64,000 bases of DNA from an uncultured Paracoccaceae bacterium (lineage in GTDB: Bacteria > Pseudomonadota > Alphaproteobacteria > Rhodobacterales > Rhodobacteraceae). A model generated the notes under the pieces. The model did no database searches. It was not told the DNA's origin and saw only the letters and a list, made by a program, of their open reading frames with translations. Position 1 is the stretch's first letter. Every line of letters begins with the position of its first letter. A program made the translations under genes and the position numbers. Of the stretch, positions 59,816 through 64,000 are shown piece after piece. The stretch lies in NCBI GenBank assembly GCA_947498415.1, contig CANMKB010000004.1, positions 1 to 64,000 on the forward strand. Direction: 5' to 3'.

Positions 59816-60742
59816 TTAAGCCACCCTAATACGAGGATCGATAAGGCCGTAGATCAAGTCCACAGCAAGGTTCACGCCAACAATCATGATCGCAAGGATC
59901 GAGACAGTGGCCTGCAAAAGTGGGTAATCGCGTTGGGCAATCGCCTCAATCGACAGGGTTCCCATGCCCGGCCAGTTAAAGACCAATTCTACAACAACAA
60001 GGCCGCCAATCAGGTTGCCAAATTGAAGACCCAAGAAGGTGACAATGGCAATTGCGGCGTTGCGCAGTGCGTGCTTGTACACGACAGAGCGTTCGTTCAA
60101 GCCTTTGGCACGCGCCACCATCACATATTGCGCCGATAGGGTTTCGAGCATTTGTGTGCGCACTAACCGCACATTTGTGGCGGTCAGAATGATGCCAATG
60201 GTTGTCGCAGGCAGGATCAGGGCGGACCAGGTCTCAAAGCCAGAGGCCGGAAAGATTGGGAAAGTGATAGACAAGAGCAGTACAAACATGATGCCCAGCC
60301 AGAAATTCGGAAACGACAAGCCCACCAGCGACAGAACGCGAATGACCTGATCAGACAGCCCACCTTTGTGAAGAGCAGAGTGAATTCCAAGTGGGATCGA
60401 AATCAGAATTGATATCCCCAGCGAGGAAATCGCCAGCAACAAAGTAGAAGGCATCGCAATGGCAATCAGATCGCGCACCGAGCCCCGGAAAAAAGACTCA
60501 CCTAGATCGCCAGACAGCAGGCTTTTTAGAAAGTCTAAATATTGCACAAAGAAGGGTTTGTTCAACCCAAGTGTCTCGCGGATAAAAGCCAAATCTTCTT
60601 CGGTGACATTGCTGGAATCTGCAGTCAGCATGATTGCCGGGTCGCCGGTCAGTCGGATCGCGAACGAAACAAACAGTGTCACGGCCAGCGTCACCAAGAT
60701 GGCTTGAAGAACGCGTTGTAAGATAAATCGGAAGACGGGCAT
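59816..60742 (-). CDS. ABC transporter permease (DppB/OppB type)
   Basis: A 308-residue permease with about six segments. It starts FRFILQRVLQAILVTLAVTLFVSFAIRLTGDPA, the DppB-type N-terminus. The EAA-type coupling loop reads YKHALRNAAIAIVTFLGLQFGNLIGG. It pairs with the next permease. CCTCC before the start on the plus strand corresponds to a GGAGG site. It lies 68 bases behind the binding-protein gene, with a hairpin between. Confidence 0.95.
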   Translation of the reverse strand: MPVFRFILQRVLQAILVTLAVTLFVSFAIRLTGDPAIMLTADSSNVTEEDLAFIRETLGLNKPFFVQYLDFLKSLLSGDLGESFFRGSVRDLIAIAMPSTLLLAISSLGISILISIPLGIHSALHKGGLSDQVIRVLSLVGLSFPNFWLGIMFVLLLSITFPIFPASGFETWSALILPATTIGIILTATNVRLVRTQMLETLSAQYVMVARAKGLNERSVVYKHALRNAAIAIVTFLGLQFGNLIGGLVVVELVFNWPGMGTLSIEAIAQRDYPLLQATVSILAIMIVGVNLAVDLIYGLIDPRIRVA

Positions 60743-60776
60743 GAAACCTCCTATCGGCCACCCAGTGGCGGAAGCC

Positions 60777-60800
60777 GATCCCCATGTTGAAATGGGGATC
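60777..60800 (-). promoter_or_regulatory. Intercistronic stem-loop after the binding-protein gene
   Basis: GATCCCCAT and ATGGGGATC are perfect 9-base arms with a 6-base loop, and there is no T-tract on the leftward strand. As with the dctP-dctQ hairpin, it probably raises binding-protein mRNA relative to the permeases (inference). Confidence 0.62.
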
Positions 60801-60810
60801 GACAGTGTCG

Positions 60811-62352
60811 TTATTTCAGGGTGACGTTCAGATACCGAGCGCGGTCATCTGGTGCCGGAACAAAGCCCTCAACCCGCTTGTTCACACCGTAAAGCGTGGG
60901 CAAGTTGTACATCGGAAGATCCAGCGCATTTTCATGGGCATAAGCGGCCACTTCCTGCAGGGCTTTGCGACGTACTTCTGTGTTGTAGGTGGCGCGTTCC
61001 GTCTCGAGCAAACTATTCAGTTTTTCGTCATCTATATAAGGATTGTTACGCTCACCTGTGTGGTACAGAAGGTAGGCGGTGTTATCGAAGTCAAAGGTCC
61101 ACCCTCCCCAACCGAAATAGTACATTTCACCAGTTTTTCCGCCACCAATGATCTCGTTGAAGAAAACGTTACGCTCGTGTGGGCGGATGCTCAGCTCCAA
61201 GCCAACGGCTTGCAGATAGCTTGCCACAACCAAAGCGATTTCACGAAATTCTTCTTCGTTGCTTGGTAGGTCCAAGGTGATCTTGGTGCCCGGTGCAACG
61301 CCTGCTTCTTTCAATAGCGCTTTGGCAGCTTCTGGATCGTAGGCATAGGCCTCGAGTTCTGGATCATTGCCGAAAGACTTGGCACCTTGGGCACTGGAAA
61401 TCGGACTTGCAAGCCCGCCCAGCAGCGCTTCGATAATCACTTTGCGGTCAACCGCCATCGAGATCGCTTTGCGCACACGTGGATCGGCAGTCACACCTTC
61501 ATCCGTTTTGAACCGGATGATTTTCACCGTCGGCCCGTCAACGGCCACCAGATCAACGGCATCGTTGGCTTGGATCGTCTCAACCGATGGAGTTGGGATA
61601 TTCAACGCAATATCAACGCCACCTGACAACAGCTCTGCCATACGTGTCGCCGGTTCTGCGATAAAGCGAATGTTGACGTTATCGACCTTGGCTTCACCGT
61701 TCCAATAGGTGTCCGATTTTGCGAGTTTCACACCAACCGTAGGTGTGTAATCAACAACCTGAAATGGGCCGGTGCCCATTGGTTTCATATCAAAGGCTTC
61801 TTCGCCGACCTCTTCGATGTATTTTGGCGGCACGATCATGGCGCCATAGCCAGCCAATTTGGTAATCAGAACGGGGTCTGGTTGCTTCATCAGGAAATCA
61901 ACAGTGTTGTTGTCTACAACAACCACTTCCTTGATCGAAGTGTAGTTGCCACGTTGTGGGCCTTTGGCACCCTCTTCGCCCAGCAAGCGGTCAAATGTGT
62001 ATTTGACGGCATCTGCGTTGAAAGCCTCGCCGTTGTGGAATGTCACACCCTCGCGCAGGGTAAAGCGGATGCGGGTTTCATTGTCGAGAAATTCCCAACC
62101 TGTCGCCAAGCCCGGCTCCAATTCCAGCTCTTCTCCGCGGAACACAAGGCCTTCAAAGACATTGCTTGCAATCGATCCCCAGGACAGGCGGAATGTATCG
62201 ATGGGATCTAGGTTTTGCGGATCCTGTTGTTGCGCCACCGTCAAAGTGGTGTCGGCCTGCGCAGCCACTGGGGCCATAAGCGAAAGGCAAGACGCAATAA
62301 GCGCCGACCGGGCCGCATTCTTTGCGGTCAGGTATGAATAGAGTTTAGACAT
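60811..62352 (-). CDS. Peptide/opine-type ABC solute-binding protein (SBP_bac_5)
   Basis: A 513-residue periplasmic protein with a signal peptide cleaved near AQA-DTT (about residue 34). The SBP_bac_5 fold is shown by PQNLDPIDTFRL near the mature N-terminus, GLATGWEFLD, FTLREGVTFHNGEAF with the family's signature, and DPRVRKAISMAVDR. It captures peptides, opines or similar compounds for the permeases downstream. The frame runs to 62496, but the signal peptide fixes the start at 62352. Confidence 0.95.
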   Translation of the reverse strand: MSKLYSYLTAKNAARSALIASCLSLMAPVAAQADTTLTVAQQQDPQNLDPIDTFRLSWGSIASNVFEGLVFRGEELELEPGLATGWEFLDNETRIRFTLREGVTFHNGEAFNADAVKYTFDRLLGEEGAKGPQRGNYTSIKEVVVVDNNTVDFLMKQPDPVLITKLAGYGAMIVPPKYIEEVGEEAFDMKPMGTGPFQVVDYTPTVGVKLAKSDTYWNGEAKVDNVNIRFIAEPATRMAELLSGGVDIALNIPTPSVETIQANDAVDLVAVDGPTVKIIRFKTDEGVTADPRVRKAISMAVDRKVIIEALLGGLASPISSAQGAKSFGNDPELEAYAYDPEAAKALLKEAGVAPGTKITLDLPSNEEEFREIALVVASYLQAVGLELSIRPHERNVFFNEIIGGGKTGEMYYFGWGGWTFDFDNTAYLLYHTGERNNPYIDDEKLNSLLETERATYNTEVRRKALQEVAAYAHENALDLPMYNLPTLYGVNKRVEGFVPAPDDRARYLNVTLK

Positions 62353-62404
62353 TGTGTCCTCCAATAGGTTGGGAAAGCGGGCATTCGCCCTTGTTGTTTT
62401 TGGG

Positions 62405-64000
62405 TTAAAGCAAGACGGCCTGATGCTCTTCGGCCGATTGGGCGGCAAAGAAATGCCCCTCTTCGACACGCTGCAGATCAACGAGGTTGGGTTCATTCCC
62501 GACCGCCCGCATGGCGCTGGGGATCTCGCCTTCTAGTGGGGGGCGGGTCGGACGATGACCCGGGTTCAACACCGGCACAGCAGACAAAAGCCTTTTGGTA
62601 TAAGGGTGTTGAGGATTTTCAAATATCTGTTGGCGACTGCCGATCTCGACAATCTGACCAAGATACATCACTGCCACGCGGTGGCTGATACGCTCCACAA
62701 CCGCCATATCGTGGGTGATAAAGAGATAAGACAGGCCTTGGTCGGCTTGCAGCTTCATCAACAAGTTCACCACTTGGGCCTGCACCGAGACATCAAGGGC
62801 CGATACCGCTTCGTCTGCGATGATCAAACTTGGATCACATGCGAGGGCGCGGGCAATACACAGGCGTTGGCGCTGCCCACCAGAAAACTGATGCGGAAAC
62901 CGGTTGGCATGTTCTGCAGGAAGGCCCACCTTAACCAATAAGTCTGCAACTTTGTCTTTGGCTTCTTGTTTGGTTGAAACCAACCCGTGCACCCAAGCGG
63001 GCTCGATCAAGCTTTCACCCACAGTTTTGCGCGGGTTCATAGACCCATATGGGTCTTGAAACACGTATTGCGTCTGTTTGCGAAAGGCTTTGCGCTCTGC
63101 TGCAGGCAGGGAAAAGATATCTTTCCCATGATACCGCATGGCGCCCGACACTGGATCAACCAGCTGCTGAATGGTCTTGCCCACGGTGGATTTTCCACTG
63201 CCGGATTCACCAACCAAAGCAAGGGTTTCGCCGGGGTAGATGCTAAGCGACACATTCTCTGCCGCATGTACCCGATGGGTGACGCGATTGAGCAAACCGC
63301 CACGTACATCATACCGCGTGGTGAGGTTTTCAAGCTCGAGCACAGGTTTGCTGTAATCAATGGCGGTCGCGGCAACGGTGTCATTGGACTGCGTTTGACC
63401 GGGAATATCAAACAGCTGCGGCGCTGTTGTGCCCGTCATGCTACCGATACGTGGCACTGCCGCCAAAAGAGCCTGTGTATATGGCTCTGTCGGCGAGCCT
63501 AAGACTTGCTTGACCGTGCCCGTTTCAACCGACTTGCTGGCTTTCATCACCAAGACATCGTCAGCCATTTCAGAAACAACACCCATGTCATGGCTGATGA
63601 AAACAACCGAGGTGCCCATTTCGGCCTGAAGATCCCGAATGATGTGTAAAATTTGCGCCTGAATGGTCACATCCAGCGCCGTCGTAGGTTCATCTGCAAT
63701 CAATATTTTCGGTTGGCAGCACAGGGCCATCGCGATCATGACGCGCTGACGCATGCCACCCGACAGTTGGTGCGGGTAATTCCCAAGCATGCGTTTTGCA
63801 TTGGGCAAGCGCACCAACTCTAGGAACTCAAGCGCTTTTTTACGGGCAGCGCTTTGCGACAAGCCTTGGTGCAACGCGAGGGTTTCCCCCATTTGCGACC
63901 CAATGGTGAACACCGGGTTCAAAGACGTCATTGGCTCTTGAAAAATCATCGCAATTTCATTGCCGCGAATGCGGCGTAGCTCGCGTTCTGACAATTGGGT
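62405..64000 (-). CDS. ABC transporter ATP-binding protein with two fused NBDs (partial)
   Basis: The gene runs off the right edge of the window, so the N-terminus, including Walker A of the first domain, is missing. The first NBD shows MIFQEPMTSLNP (Q-loop), SGGMRQRVMIAMAL and LIADEPTTALDV. The second NBD is complete: LVGESGSGKSTVGKT, YVFQDPYGSMNP, SGGQRQRLCIARAL and LIIADEAVSALDV. The chain is a DppD-DppF-type fusion, which is common in this group. It powers the importer encoded downstream. It ends 52 bases before the binding-protein start. Confidence 0.94.
   Translation of the reverse strand, partial: TQLSERELRRIRGNEIAMIFQEPMTSLNPVFTIGSQMGETLALHQGLSQSAARKKALEFLELVRLPNAKRMLGNYPHQLSGGMRQRVMIAMALCCQPKILIADEPTTALDVTIQAQILHIIRDLQAEMGTSVVFISHDMGVVSEMADDVLVMKASKSVETGTVKQVLGSPTEPYTQALLAAVPRIGSMTGTTAPQLFDIPGQTQSNDTVAATAIDYSKPVLELENLTTRYDVRGGLLNRVTHRVHAAENVSLSIYPGETLALVGESGSGKSTVGKTIQQLVDPVSGAMRYHGKDIFSLPAAERKAFRKQTQYVFQDPYGSMNPRKTVGESLIEPAWVHGLVSTKQEAKDKVADLLVKVGLPAEHANRFPHQFSGGQRQRLCIARALACDPSLIIADEAVSALDVSVQAQVVNLLMKLQADQGLSYLFITHDMAVVERISHRVAVMYLGQIVEIGSRQQIFENPQHPYTKRLLSAVPVLNPGHRPTRPPLEGEIPSAMRAVGNEPNLVDLQRVEEGHFFAAQSAEEHQAVLL

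Overview
The window reads as chromosome of a marine alphaproteobacterium, most likely Rhodobacterales (Roseobacter group). This rests on family content (DctPQM-type TRAP uptake, a Wzx/Wzy-type exopolysaccharide locus, a peptide/opine ABC system) and on a moderate GC content judged by eye. No rRNA gene, complete tRNA gene or CRISPR array was found, so the placement is an inference.

Region 1 (about 0.4-15.2 kb) is an exopolysaccharide locus: an inositol-phosphatase-family enzyme, a Wzy/ligase-like membrane protein, a Wzz-type chain-length protein, a fusion of a WecG/TagA glycosyltransferase with the initiating sugar-phosphate transferase, a Wza-type export lipoprotein, a Wzx flippase and three glycosyltransferases. 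It carries its own signalling parts: a NarL-type response regulator, and a hybrid histidine kinase overlapping a secreted molybdopterin-binding-fold protein. Region 2 (15.2-20.6 kb) is a leftward catabolic and uptake group: tautomerase, SMP-30 lactonase, OsmC protein and a TRAP transporter (dctP, dctQ, dctM).

Region 3 (about 20.8-31.0 kb) is a Tn7-like transposon: tnsA-tnsB-tnsC, a TniQ/TnsD-like targeting protein, an orphan IS1595-type zinc-ribbon protein divergent from tniQ, and a cargo pair made of a soluble AAA+/M41 (FtsH-like) zinc protease and a small DUF6634-like protein. Short repeats resembling TnsB-binding sites lie at both ends in opposite orientation. A broken Xre/ParS-type antitoxin gene follows the right end.

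Region 4 (31-58.9 kb) is an accessory island of small modules, mostly a regulator next to one to three enzymes: LysR with quinone oxidoreductase and DinB; TetR with deacetylase, C45 acyltransferase and MFS pump; TetR with SRPBCC; ArsR with cupin and dehydratase; TetR with a second oxidoreductase (broken by an early stop); TetR with a secreted ABM-like protein; AraC with MBL hydrolase and VOC protein. Several have clear palindromic operators between the divergent genes. The island also holds two nearly identical 856-bp units that each carry only a tyrosine-recombinase gene, a decayed third copy, a pair of inverted 161-bp repeats, and a run of seven genes (44.2-48.8 kb) with a seven-repeat cysteine-rich secreted protein, a DUF1611 protein and a PLP racemase.

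Region 5 (58.9-64 kb) is a leftward dipeptide/opine-type ABC importer: a double ATPase cut by the window edge, a solute-binding protein and two permeases.
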